54,308 nucleotides of DNA, from NCBI RefSeq assembly GCF_000621665.1, contig NZ_JHXQ01000020.1, forward strand, positions 32,676 through 86,983, given 5' to 3'. Made by a program: the position numbers and the translations under genes. Shown one piece after another: positions 46,956-54,308 of the stretch; positions within the stretch are counted from its first letter, which is position 1; each line of letters begins with the position of its first letter. This DNA is from Allorhizobium undicola ORS 992 = ATCC 700741 (GTDB lineage Bacteria; Pseudomonadota; Alphaproteobacteria; Rhizobiales; Rhizobiaceae). Below the pieces are notes generated by a model. It made no database searches, had not been told where the DNA came from, and saw nothing but the letters and a program-made list of their open reading frames with translations.

Positions 46956-47591
46956 GTGGACAGGGAAACCTTGAAAGAAGGACAGGACCAGTCTTTCGCT
47001 CATCCGGACAGCAATGTGATTGCCCAGCCTCTGCTCGTCAGCCGGGAGGCGCGCATTCGGCTGAAGGGCCATGATCCGAAGGTTTTGTGGTTTACCGGGC
47101 TTTCCGGTGCTGGCAAATCCACCATCGCCAATGCGGTGGAAACCAGCTTGAACGATTGCGGGGTCCATACCTACATGCTCGACGGCGACAATGTGCGCCA
47201 TGGGTTGAACAAGGATCTCGGCTTTTCCGACGCCGACCGCGTCGAAAACATTCGCCGGGTGGCGGAAGTGGCCAAATTGATGGCCGATGCGGGACTGGTG
47301 GTGATCGTTTCCTTCATCTCGCCGTTCAAGGCCGATCGCGATCTGGCGCGGAGCATGATGCGGGAGGGCGAATTCGTCGAGGTCTTCATCGATACACCGC
47401 TGAAGGAATGCATCCGCCGCGACCCGAAGGGCCTGTACCGCAAGGCAATTTCAGGAGAAATCAAACATTTTACCGGCATCAGCTCGACCTATGAGGCGCC
47501 GGAAAACCCTGAACTGCGCCTTGTCACCGCCAACGCTTCGCCACGCGAACTCGCCCGCAAGGTGGTGGACCTGATCTGCCCGCAAAACTGA
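46956..47591 (+). CDS. cysC: Adenylylsulfate (APS) kinase CysC
   Basis: A 211-residue stand-alone APS kinase that makes PAPS, the sulfate donor. Walker A is GLSGAGKST (about 48-56), followed by [34 protein letters not shown] with the catalytic serine, and [18 protein letters not shown]. All key residues are present. The GTG start at 46956 follows AAGGGA. It is not fused to CysN as in some rhizobia, and cysDN is not in the window. The divergent 227-bp gap to soxB must carry its promoter. Confidence 0.95.
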   Translation: MDRETLKEGQDQSFAHPDSNVIAQPLLVSREARIRLKGHDPKVLWFTGLSGAGKSTIANAVETSLNDCGVHTYMLDGDNVRHGLNKDLGFSDADRVENIRRVAEVAKLMADAGLVVIVSFISPFKADRDLARSMMREGEFVEVFIDTPLKECIRRDPKGLYRKAISGEIKHFTGISSTYEAPENPELRLVTANASPRELARKVVDLICPQN

Positions 47592-47752
47592 GCGGATGGC
47601 CGGTTTCCACTTTTCTAACGACAATGCATTATCAGCCGTGCGGGCGCTCACGGTTTTTTCCTGGAAATGCTCTAGGTTTCGAAACAGAATTGAACAGGAC
47701 CGTAGGCACAAGCGCCGTCCTGTTGCCGCATGGCGGTGGAAAGGCATTGTAG

Positions 47753-48550
47753 ATGTTGGAGATTTTTGAGCAGGCCGCGCTTCTTGCCGGGCGGGAGATC
47801 ATGGAGGTTTTTCATCGCGGCGCCACCATCCGCAACAAGGAAGACGCCTCCCCCGTAACCGAAGCCGATGAGCGCGCCGAAGCCATCATCATCGCCGCCT
47901 TGGCCGAAGCCTTTCCAGATCTTCCCGTCGTGGCCGAAGAGGAAGTGGCGGCAGGCCGCATTCCGCAAACCGAAAGCGGACGCTTCATTCTTGTCGATCC
48001 GCTTGACGGAACCAAGGAATTCATTCGCAAAAGCAACGATTTCACGGTCAATATAGCGCTGGTGGAAAATGGTGTTCCAATGTGTGGCGTGGTTTACGCT
48101 CCCGCCAGCGGCACGCTTTACAGCGGCATGGGCGAAGCCGCCAGCCGCCTTGCCGTCAGCGCCGATTTCAAGCCGCTCGACCGACAGCCCATCCGTGCCC
48201 GCTCGCCCCAGACCGGGCTGGTGGCCGTCGCCAGCCGCGCCCATAGCGGCGCAGAAACCGAGGCTTTCCTGCAAAGCCGCGCCATTGGCGACACGCGCTC
48301 GGTGGGCTCATCGCTGAAATTCTGCCTTGTGGCCGAGGGCGAGGCCGATGTTTATCCCCGTTATGGCCGCACGATGGAATGGGATACCGCCGCCGGAGAT
48401 GCCGTTTTGCGCGCCGCAGGCGGCATGACGCTGACCCTGGATGGCAAGCCCCTGCTTTATGGCAAGCGCAATCAGGCTGATGACAGCGACTTTGCCAATC
48501 CCTTCTTCATCGCCTGGGGCGCCAACTGGCGCGCGGAAGTCTGCGGGTGA
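47753..48550 (+). CDS. cysQ: 3'(2'),5'-bisphosphate nucleotidase CysQ
   Basis: A 265-residue inositol-monophosphatase-fold enzyme that removes PAP left by sulfotransfer. The metal-site motifs are VVAEEE (about 59-63), VDPLDGTKEF (81-90) and MEWDTAAGDAVLRAAGG. It lies 161 bp after cysC on the same strand, so donor synthesis and by-product removal are linked. The start ATG at 47753 follows a short gap with no strong ribosome site. Confidence 0.95.
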   Translation: MLEIFEQAALLAGREIMEVFHRGATIRNKEDASPVTEADERAEAIIIAALAEAFPDLPVVAEEEVAAGRIPQTESGRFILVDPLDGTKEFIRKSNDFTVNIALVENGVPMCGVVYAPASGTLYSGMGEAASRLAVSADFKPLDRQPIRARSPQTGLVAVASRAHSGAETEAFLQSRAIGDTRSVGSSLKFCLVAEGEADVYPRYGRTMEWDTAAGDAVLRAAGGMTLTLDGKPLLYGKRNQADDSDFANPFFIAWGANWRAEVCG

Positions 48551-48651
48551 TTTTCATTTAAAATCAGCAGGGGTGCAGCCAATTGCTTCACCCCTGCCCG
48601 CCATGACCGATAATTCAACCTCGACGCAGCATCCATTCGAGGTTGAAACCC

Positions 48652-49683
48652 ATGAGCGATACCAGCGCCCGCCTGAGCCTTCCCTTCATTCTGCCCTCGC
48701 AGTCGCAGAAGCATGTGACCCATAACGAAGCTCTGCAAATTCTCGATGCCGTCACGCAGCTTGTGCTGGAAAGCAGCCTTGCCGATCCGCCCGCAAGCCC
48801 CGCAGAGGGCGCCGCCTATGCCATTGCTACTGGCGCCACCGGCGCCTGGGCCGGGCAGGATGGCAAGATCGCCGCCTGGCAGGATAGCGCCTGGACCTTC
48901 CTTGCCCCGCAAGCAGGCTGGCTTGCCTGCCTGCGCTCCACCGGCAAGGTCATGCTTTATGGCACGAACGGATGGCAGGATCTGCCGCTGCCGTCGATTG
49001 TCTCGGTATCACAGCTCGGCGTCGGCGCCACACCGGACAGCACCAACCGTTTCAGCATTTCGTCTCCGGCAAGCCTGTTCAACAATGCCGGCGGCGATCA
49101 CCAGCTCAAGATCAACAAGGCCGCTGCCGGAAACACCGCCTCGCTGCTCTTCCAGTCCGGCTGGTCCGGGCGCGCCGAAATGGGCCTTGCCGGTTCCGAC
49201 AGTTTCGCAATCAAGGTCAGCCCGGATGGCGGCACCTGGCTCACCGCCCTCTCCGTCACAGGGGCAGGCCAGATCACCCAGCCCAACAAGCCCGCCGCCC
49301 GCGCGCAACTCAGCGCATCGACCCTTGCCATCACCAATGGGCTGGCCACCGGCTTCGACAACCTCGCCCTCACCCAGGGCGGCGTAGCACTCAGCGGCAG
49401 CATTGCCGGTGGCGGGCAGGCGCTGGCGGCGCCGGTGGAAGGCCTCTACGCCGTCAGCCTCTCCATCGCAGGCACCAGCGCCAGCAGCTATGCCGCCTCG
49501 CTGGTGAGCGATGCAGGCACGGAATTGCTCAAGCTTTCCCCCGGCACGGCATCGGCTTTCGACAGCAACCGCATGGTGCTGGCCAAATTGTCGGCCGGAA
49601 CACTTCTCAGTGTCAAACATTCCGGAACGGCCACTCTCGGCGCCTCTGGACGCACGGTGGCACTGGATATGTTTCTGCTTTAA
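48652..49683 (+). CDS. DUF2793-domain protein, phage/GTA tail-associated type
   Basis: About 343 residues. The N-terminal 100 residues match the DUF2793 pattern: LPFILPSQSQKHVTHNEALQILDAVTQL, then ATGAWAGQDGKIAAWQDSAWTFLAPQAGWLA. This domain is found in tail-fibre or baseplate-region proteins of phages and gene transfer agents. The rest is Ser/Ala/Gly-rich beta-type sequence (FNNAGGDHQLKINKAAAGNTASLLFQSG) like a tail-fibre shaft or head. No other phage gene is nearby. The ATG at 48652 has GAGG upstream. Its role as a lone gene is unknown. Confidence 0.8.
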   Translation: MSDTSARLSLPFILPSQSQKHVTHNEALQILDAVTQLVLESSLADPPASPAEGAAYAIATGATGAWAGQDGKIAAWQDSAWTFLAPQAGWLACLRSTGKVMLYGTNGWQDLPLPSIVSVSQLGVGATPDSTNRFSISSPASLFNNAGGDHQLKINKAAAGNTASLLFQSGWSGRAEMGLAGSDSFAIKVSPDGGTWLTALSVTGAGQITQPNKPAARAQLSASTLAITNGLATGFDNLALTQGGVALSGSIAGGGQALAAPVEGLYAVSLSIAGTSASSYAASLVSDAGTELLKLSPGTASAFDSNRMVLAKLSAGTLLSVKHSGTATLGASGRTVALDMFLL

Positions 49684-50023
49684 CCCCCGCAACCGGCTGC
49701 ACCAAAAGCAGAAACAGTATCGTTTTCGTACAAATAGTCCCAAGAATGGCGTTTCATTCAGAGAGGTTAACCATTGGTTAAGATTAAGAATGACGATAAG
49801 ACACTTCCGTAATACATCACTGGGTGAGGAGTTACGGTGAGGGAGGATTTTTATCCCTTCGCGCCGTCAATGCGTGAATTTCCGCGTCGGGGGCCGGCGG
49901 GGGCGCTTGCGCATCCTGGAACATGGCGGGGAAACGGCGGAAAGGCGTCAGCATTTTCGGCCGGGCATCAAAGGTCACATTCCCGCACAGGCTTTCGCGT
50001 TGTTCTTGTTTCTGGAGGCTTGG
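49684..50023. other. Intergenic region with a CtrA-type box
   Basis: A 340-bp region. It holds the box at 49767-49781. Reading frames that start at 49837 and 49874 run into or through the next gene, but their early codons show no conserved domain and the homology starts later, so this stretch is treated as leader. Confidence 0.5.
49767..49781. promoter_or_regulatory. CtrA-type box upstream of the sugar transferase
   Basis: TTAACCATTGGTTAA matches TTAA-N7-TTAA exactly, is followed by G, and is itself a palindrome. It lies 243 bp before the preferred start of the sugar transferase and 3.2 kb from ctrA. Confidence 0.55.
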
Positions 50024-50743
50024 ATGGTTGTCCCGCATGTGCAGCAAGGCTTTCGCCCGGAGCGGGGCGTCCGGCGCAAGGCCCGGCAGCATATTTCCAA
50101 CCGTCAGAACGGCGCCACCGGCCATCCGCGCCACAGCGCCCTGCATCTGATTGCCAAACGCAGCCTCGATATTGGTGTGTCTGCAATGGCGCTCGTCATT
50201 CTGCTGCCCTTGATGCTGATGATCGCCCTTCTGATCCGCCTGGACAGCCCCGGCAACGCGCTTTTTACCCAGGCACGCTGGGGCAAGGGCATGAAGACCA
50301 TCCGCATCTTCAAATTCCGCACCATGTATATCGAATGTTGCGACGCCAGCGGTATACGCCAGACCGTGGCCAACGATCCCCGCGTGACCCGCGTGGGCGC
50401 TGTCCTGCGCCGCACCAATCTCGATGAACTGCCGCAATTGCTGAATGTGCTGCTGGGCGACATGTCGCTTGTCGGCCCGCGCTGCCATGCAATCGGCATG
50501 TTGGCGGCGGGGGTGCCCTACGAGCACCTCGTGCCCGATTATCACCATCGCCACCAGATGCGCCCTGGCATAACCGGCCTTGCGCAAATGCGCGGCCTGC
50601 GCGGCCCAACGGATCGCCCCGCCCGCGCCCGTGCCAGAATTGTATCCGATCTTTATTATGTGGAAAACTTTTCCTTCTGGCTCGACCTGAAAATCATTGC
50701 CGGAACGCTGAAAGCCGAATGTCTCAACAGCTCCGGTTTTTGA
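50024..50743 (+). CDS. Undecaprenyl-phosphate sugar-phosphate transferase (ExoY/WbaP-type)
   Basis: About 239 residues from the ATG at 50024, which follows GGAGG. It is a monotopic bacterial sugar transferase: the N-terminal helix SLDIGVSAMALVILLPLMLMIALLIRLDSPG, then ALFTQARWGKGMKTIRIFKFRTM, LRRTNLDELPQLLNVLLGDMSLVGPR and MRPGITGLAQMRG. These are the catalytic and product motifs of enzymes that start polysaccharide repeat units on the lipid carrier. The frame can be extended to 49874, but the extra residues are not conserved-looking. No other capsule or exopolysaccharide gene is adjacent. Confidence 0.88.
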   Translation: MVVPHVQQGFRPERGVRRKARQHISNRQNGATGHPRHSALHLIAKRSLDIGVSAMALVILLPLMLMIALLIRLDSPGNALFTQARWGKGMKTIRIFKFRTMYIECCDASGIRQTVANDPRVTRVGAVLRRTNLDELPQLLNVLLGDMSLVGPRCHAIGMLAAGVPYEHLVPDYHHRHQMRPGITGLAQMRGLRGPTDRPARARARIVSDLYYVENFSFWLDLKIIAGTLKAECLNSSGF

Positions 50744-51231
50744 GCAAGCTGTCGGCGGGCCGGAGAAAGAATCCAAACCTGATGCATCGAAATGGAACAT
50801 CGACCCTCGCCAACCGCGAGGCATGGCGGCACATTGCGTCAGGAATGTTTTCCACACAGCAGGCCTTCGAAATCGCTTTAACAGAATATTGCCAGTTAAA
50901 CGGGAAAATCGCAGGCATATCTCAGGTCTTCTGCCAGCGTAACGGTATCTATCTCTTGGAAAATCTTTAAAAATTTGCGCCAGTAGAATGAGATGATGTT
51001 GGGCTGTTTCGGTAAAATTAAAGATATAATCTTTAAAGTCCATTCACCCATCCCCCTGCTTTACATGCGGGTGCGGTTGGCAGGGGGCGAGCCAAGGCTA
51101 GAGCAGCACTTCAGCGACACGCGCCAAATCCCTCAAATTCTTATTAAATTGTTACCGACAGCTTAGGTAATTTTTAAAGGTGCGGCGCTAAAGTCGCGCT
51201 CTGTGGTCTTGAGTTTGTATTAGAGAGTCCA
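50744..51231. other. Intergenic region before sciP
   Basis: A 488-bp region. A frame at 50719-50970 (83 codons, overlapping the transferase end) ends QAFEIALTEYCQLNGKIAGISQVFCQRNGIYLLENL; it has no known domain or good ribosome site, so it is not called as a gene. The AT-rich part at about 51140-51200 should hold the sciP promoter. It contains TTAA-like half sites but no exact CtrA box. Confidence 0.45.
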
Positions 51232-51507
51232 ATGACCGAAGCGATACGCCCGCGAGTTAAATACGTTATCGGCCCGGATGGCAGCCCGTTGACGATTGCC
51301 GATCTGCCGCCCGCAAACACCCGCAGGTGGGTTATCCGCCGCAAGGCGGAAGTTGTTGCTGCCGTGCGCGGCGGCCTTCTGAGCCTCGAAGAAGCCTGCG
51401 AACGCTACACGCTGACCGTGGAAGAGTTCCTGTCCTGGCAGTCCTCCATCAACGATCACGGCCTGCCGGGCCTGCGCACAACGCGCATTCAGCAATATCG
51501 CCACTAA
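51232..51507 (+). CDS. sciP: CtrA inhibitor SciP (DUF1153)
   Basis: A 91-residue helix-turn-helix protein. RPRVKYVIGPDGSPLTIADLP, then NTRRWVIRRKAEVVAAVRGG, LLSLEEACERYTLTVEEFLSWQ and GLPGLRTTRIQQYRH are nearly invariant across alphaproteobacteria. In Caulobacter, SciP binds CtrA at promoters and blocks RNA polymerase recruitment. It lies 1.5 kb from ctrA here, on the same strand, separated by a repeat and the fliJ-like gene. The ribosome site AGAGAG precedes the ATG. Confidence 0.95.
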   Translation: MTEAIRPRVKYVIGPDGSPLTIADLPPANTRRWVIRRKAEVVAAVRGGLLSLEEACERYTLTVEEFLSWQSSINDHGLPGLRTTRIQQYRH

Positions 51508-51608
51508 GGCATTTGACCCCGGAAGGCGGAAGCCTTGGCAAATGTCACACCAACACGCCGGGCTTGATGTGCCGGGCGTTGCTGCGCGTGAAAGCCATGA
51601 TCGGTTAT

Positions 51609-51643
51609 GAAAGCGGAAACGTCACAGGGTTTCCGCTTTTCTT
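51609..51643 (+). terminator. Likely terminator after sciP
   Basis: AAAGCGGAAA (51610-51619) pairs with TTTCCGCTTT (51630-51639) and ends in T residues. It lies about 100 bp past the sciP stop codon. Confidence 0.65.
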
Positions 51644-51804
51644 GTGTCTGAAGCATGGTTCTGCCTCCCGACACGGATAGGCGCGAGAACCATCGTGGTC
51701 GTCCAGCCCCTCCCCTGCAAGGCGATACGCCCGGCGCTCAACTCCTCAACAGCCTGCCCGCACCGCACTTTGGCAAGGATCAAAATCAATTCCGGTTTGT
51801 GGAA

Positions 51805-51909
51805 TTACAGCGCCGTGCGTTTTATCAAACGCACGAAGGACGCTGTAACACTTTAAATCTGCTGCATAATTTTCACCTTAAATCGATTCCGATTTAAGGA
51901 ATTATGCAG
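51805..51909. repeat. 105-bp palindromic repeat, copy 4 (intact, reverse orientation)
   Basis: An uninterrupted 105-bp copy, reverse-complemented relative to copies 1, 2, 3 and 5. It defines the full unit: one palindrome with ttaaatcg/cgatttaa cores and one with gcgttttatcaaacgc-type pairing. Confidence 0.85.
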
Positions 51910-52222
51910 TAGAGCCTTCCCAGGAAAAGTGTCGTCACGGTTTTCCGTCCGGAAATGCGGGAAAAAAGCCTGGAAACGCCGTTCGAGCGGGATCGCTCGT
52001 TCAAAACCCGCATTCAACCTTTGAGCCAGGGCCGCAGGTCACCAAGGCTCGAAGATGCTCTCGCATCCTCGCCCTGGAAACATATCGATAATCCTGATTG
52101 GAACGACGCCGTGAAATTTCCACGAAAGACATCCAAAGCGCATCTGCGATGATCTTTGGTTCGGGGTGTCGGCGTCGATAAACCTGCCGGCGAAGTCGTG
52201 CCGACAAGACGAAATCCTGCCA
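51910..52222. other. Gene-free stretch between the repeat and the fliJ-like gene
   Basis: About 313 bp. A frame at 51955-52152 has no recognisable domain. The beginning (aggaaaagtg...ccggaaatgc) looks like a fragment of a further short genomic repeat. I see no gene and no clear terminator for the minus-strand gene that ends at 52223. Confidence 0.4.
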
Positions 52223-52573
52223 TCAGGCGCGAGCCCTCTGGCCTCCATCCCGTTCCTCGAGAGCCGCAGCTTTCGAGTATTCGGCTTCCGCCTCCTCAAG
52301 CGCGAGTTCGGCAGCATCCTGCTGAACCTTCAATTCCCGAATGGAAATCTGCAAATTATCGGCCCGCTGACGCGCCGCCTTTGCAAAGGTCGGATAGGCA
52401 AAATGAGAGGGGTCCGTAATACCCGATTTCTTTTCCTCAACGGAGATCTGCGTCTCCAGCTCCTTCGCCATTCGTTCGAATTCACTCATCATCAGCTGCA
52501 ACTGCTGCAACTGCCGACGCTTCTCCGTGACCTGAAATGCCTTCAGGCGAACTAGGCTCTCACGCGACTTCAT
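52223..52573 (-). CDS. fliJ: FliJ-like flagellar export coiled-coil protein
   Basis: A 116-residue, almost wholly helical protein: MKSRESLVRLKAFQVTEKRRQLQQLQLMMSEFERMAKELETQI, then LQISIRELKVQQDAAELALEEAEAEYSKAAALEERDGGQRARA. The pattern fits FliJ, the stalk of the flagellar type III export ATPase complex. The ATG at 52573 has GGGAG upstream. The usual partner fliI is not in the window. It is divergent from ctrA, so both may share regulation. Other coiled-coil proteins cannot be excluded. Confidence 0.75.
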   Translation of the reverse strand: MKSRESLVRLKAFQVTEKRRQLQQLQLMMSEFERMAKELETQISVEEKKSGITDPSHFAYPTFAKAARQRADNLQISIRELKVQQDAAELALEEAEAEYSKAAALEERDGGQRARA

Positions 52574-52749
52574 ACGCAATACTCCCGAGATGCGAGCAGC
52601 CCCGCTTTTACTCAGATTTCAACATCGCCCGTGCGCATACAAACGAATCAGCCCCGAAAAATCTCGCGGCGTTAACAAAAAACTACCTTTAGTAACCTTT
52701 CGTTTACGGGCATCGTTAATGATAAGGACGATCCTTTAAGGGTCGGTAA

Positions 52750-52977
52750 ATGCCAAGGTCCAAAATTCAGGACACTGACAATGATGAGTCAATTGAATCG
52801 CTTGGGCGGGTTTCCTCCCAGATCGATTCATCTGTGGCGATGGGAATTAACAGAGGAATCAGGAGGCTAGCCTTTTTGCTTAATAAATTCGATACGCCTT
52901 GCCAGAGTGAATCAGAATTTGTTAACCATTTGGTGGCAGCCTTCAAATCAGGCAACGACTGGATCCGTATCGCGTAG
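52750..52977 (+). CDS. Possible small protein in the ctrA leader, no known family
   Basis: A 75-codon frame (MPRSKIQDTDNDESIESLGRV...FLLNKFDTPCQSESEFVNHLVAAFKSGNDWIRIA). No domain is recognised and the composition is unlike nearby genes (low GC, Ser/Asp-rich). It lies 42 bp before ctrA and overlaps the cluster of GANTC sites, so it may simply be promoter or leader DNA. It would be a real gene only if conserved at the protein level. Confidence 0.3.
   Translation: MPRSKIQDTDNDESIESLGRVSSQIDSSVAMGINRGIRRLAFLLNKFDTPCQSESEFVNHLVAAFKSGNDWIRIA
52786..52913. promoter_or_regulatory. Cluster of five GANTC (CcrM methylation) sites upstream of ctrA
   Basis: GANTC occurs at 52786, 52795, 52825, 52856 and 52909, five times in 128 bp; about one per 256 bp is expected by chance at even base use. 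In Caulobacter the methylation state of GANTC in a ctrA promoter controls its firing. The whole gap 52574-53019 also contains a degenerate CtrA-like site, GTAA-N7-TTTA, at 52692-52706. Confidence 0.6.
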
Positions 52978-53019
52978 GGGGCCATTCTTGACCTTTCGGC
53001 GGCGGTAAAGGGGATAATT

Positions 53020-53721
53020 ATGCGGGTTCTACTCATCGAAGACGACAGCGCCACAGCGCAGAGCATCGAACTGATGCTCAAGTCCGAAAGCTTCAACGTC
53101 TACACCACCGATCTTGGTGAGGAAGGCGTCGATCTCGGCAAACTTTACGACTACGACATCATTCTTCTCGACCTGAACCTGCCCGACATGTCGGGCTATG
53201 AAGTGCTGCGGACGCTGCGCCTCTCCAAGGTCAAGACGCCCATCCTCATCCTGTCTGGCATGGCGGGCATCGAGGACAAGGTGCGGGGCCTGGGCTTCGG
53301 CGCGGACGACTACATGACGAAGCCTTTCCACAAGGACGAGCTTGTTGCCCGTATTCACGCCATTGTCCGCCGCTCTAAGGGCCACGCCCAGTCGATCATC
53401 GTCACCGGCGAACTGATCGTCAATCTCGACGCCAAGACGGTTGAAGTCGGTGGCCAGCGTGTTCATCTGACCGGCAAGGAATATCAGATGCTGGAGCTGC
53501 TGTCCCTGCGCAAGGGCACGACGCTCACCAAGGAAATGTTCCTGAACCACCTCTATGGCGGCATGGACGAACCGGAACTGAAGATCATCGACGTCTTCAT
53601 CTGCAAACTCCGCAAGAAGCTTGCCAATGCTGCCGGTGGCGCCAATTATATCGAAACCGTCTGGGGCCGCGGCTATGTGCTGCGCGAGCCGGATGGCAGC
53701 GAATATATGGAAACCGCCTGA
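53020..53721 (+). CDS. ctrA: Cell-cycle response regulator CtrA
   Basis: A 233-residue OmpR-type regulator. Receiver: acidic residues at the N-terminus ([23 protein letters not shown]), phospho-acceptor D51 in [21 protein letters not shown], and K in [20 protein letters not shown]-binding winged helix: [53 protein letters not shown]. This is close to identical with CtrA across the order. It controls cell division, flagella and replication. AAAGGGG precedes the ATG. Confidence 0.98.
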   Translation: MRVLLIEDDSATAQSIELMLKSESFNVYTTDLGEEGVDLGKLYDYDIILLDLNLPDMSGYEVLRTLRLSKVKTPILILSGMAGIEDKVRGLGFGADDYMTKPFHKDELVARIHAIVRRSKGHAQSIIVTGELIVNLDAKTVEVGGQRVHLTGKEYQMLELLSLRKGTTLTKEMFLNHLYGGMDEPELKIIDVFICKLRKKLANAAGGANYIETVWGRGYVLREPDGSEYMETA

Positions 53722-53754
53722 GCCTGAGCCTGAGCCGCCCCGACCGCCCGTTTG

Positions 53755-53777
53755 AAAAGCCCCGCAAGGGGCTTTTT
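53755..53777 (+). terminator. Rho-independent terminator of ctrA
   Basis: AAAAGCCCC-GCAA-GGGGCTTTT followed by T: a strong GC hairpin with a T-run, 33 bp past the ctrA stop. Confidence 0.9.
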
Positions 53778-53836
53778 GATTGCCATGCGCCCAAACCGGC
53801 AAACGCCGCCCGTCATGGTCACAGGACAGAACGCTA

Positions 53837-53922
53837 CTGCATAATTCCTTAAATCAGAACCGATTTAAGGTGAAAATTATGCAGCAGATTTAAACTGTTA
53901 CAGCGTCCGTTGTGCGTTTGAT
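53837..53922. repeat. 105-bp palindromic repeat, copy 5 (left 86 bp)
   Basis: Matches the left 86 bp of the repeat and stops exactly where copy 3 is also interrupted. The remaining 19 bp would lie beyond the window, after the inserted elements. Confidence 0.8.
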
Positions 53923-53995
53923 CACAGTACACGACGCTTAGTCATGTGGCGTGGCCTACCCCCCTCTGTCCTGCCGGACATCTCCCCCTTGAGGG
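53923..53995. mobile_element. MITE-like element, copy 4 (left part, cut by an IS)
   Basis: Begins CACAGTACACGACGC and follows the other copies through catctccccct, then changes to unrelated sequence at about 53996, where the insertion sequence begins. Confidence 0.8.
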
Positions 53996-54308
53996 CAGGG
54001 GAATCGCATATGGGTTTCAAGCTATTGAATGATTGAGGCAAATCGCTTCATCTTCCTCCGACTGATTCGGAGGGTTTGATGAAAGGATTTGCCTCTTTGT
54101 TTGGATCTGTTCCTGATCCTCGTGCTGCCAATGTGCGCCATCCGTTGAACAGTATTTTGTTCATTGCGCTTGCGGCGGTGCTGTGTGGTGCAGAGACGTG
54201 TCAGGACATGGCTGATTTCGGCGTTTCCAAGCGCAAGCTCTTAAAAGAGATCATACCCCTGCCTTATGGCGTCCCAAGCCATGATGTGTTTTCCAATGTG
54301 TTCAGGCA
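53996..54308 (+). mobile_element. Left end of an ISAs1-family insertion sequence
   Basis: The sequence from caggggaatcgcatatgggt onward does not belong to the MITE and leads into a transposase gene. The left end is set at the point where similarity to the other MITE copies ends. The right end and target duplication lie outside the window. Confidence 0.75.
54079..54308 (+). CDS. ISAs1-family transposase, 5' part
   Basis: The reading frame from the ATG at 54079 gives MKGFASLFGSVPDPRAANVR, then HPLNSILFIALAAVLCGAET and CQDMADFGVSKRKLL, the standard N-terminal region of ISAs1-family DDE transposases, which carries the DPR and CGAE patterns. It is open to the window edge (76 codons); the catalytic DDE residues would follow. 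GGAGGG precedes the start. Confidence 0.88.
   Translation, partial: MKGFASLFGSVPDPRAANVRHPLNSILFIALAAVLCGAETCQDMADFGVSKRKLLKEIIPLPYGVPSHDVFSNVFR

Noticed and set aside
51955..52152. A 65-codon frame as a remnant of fliI
   Set aside because: No P-loop or other ATPase motif is visible in any frame of this stretch.

Overview
The window looks like chromosomal DNA of an alphaproteobacterium of the Hyphomicrobiales, most likely Brucellaceae (Brucella/Ochrobactrum type). The reasons are the cell-cycle genes ctrA and sciP, two exact CtrA-type boxes (one upstream of minC, a CtrA target reported in Brucella abortus), a split urease operon carrying rhizobial-type extra genes, a urea ABC transporter, and a 105-bp palindromic repeat that resembles the Bru-RS family. 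The genus is inference. No rRNA, tRNA or CRISPR array was seen.

Layout. 0.2-4.6 kb: an RND efflux pump subunit and a Crp/Fnr-type regulator, with a perfect FNR-type palindrome between them. 4.6-14.2 kb (minus strand): urease genes ureD-ureA-(DUF1272)-ureB-(LprI-like)-(sialyltransferase-like accessory)-ureC, then a break holding a nested repeat, a glycosyltransferase and a diguanylate cyclase, then ureE-ureF-ureG. 14.4-21.4 kb: a secreted esterase and the urea transporter urtABCDE. 21.5-23.4 kb: a large protein with a type III translocator-like layout. 23.8-27 kb: heme oxygenase and a bacteriophytochrome HWE kinase. 27.4-32.7 kb: an LpxO-like hydroxylase, and a two-component pair whose kinase has an NCS1 permease-like domain as its sensor. 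33-35 kb: minCDE. 35.4-41.2 kb: a branched-chain amino acid ABC transporter. 41.5-46.7 kb: heterotetrameric sarcosine oxidase soxBDAG. 47-50.7 kb: cysC, cysQ, a DUF2793 protein and a sugar-phosphate transferase. 51.2-53.7 kb: sciP, a fliJ-like gene and ctrA. The right edge holds the start of an ISAs1-family insertion sequence.

How the genes work together. UrtABCDE imports urea, urease splits it to ammonia and CO2, and the permease-fused kinase with its LuxR-type regulator is a good candidate for sensing a purine- or urea-related nitrogen compound. Sarcosine oxidase and the amino acid transporter add further organic nitrogen use. SciP and CtrA form a cell-cycle pair, and CtrA-type boxes upstream of minC and a polysaccharide priming enzyme suggest local targets. 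CysC makes PAPS and CysQ removes PAP.

The non-coding space is shaped by mobile DNA. A 105-bp palindromic repeat occurs five times. A ~246-bp non-autonomous element (MITE-like, 15-bp terminal inverted repeats) occurs four times. In three places the second is inserted inside the first, with 9-bp target duplications visible at the two complete sites. At the right edge an IS is inserted into that element in turn. A third, 55-bp tandem repeat occurs at the left edge and inside the sox operon.
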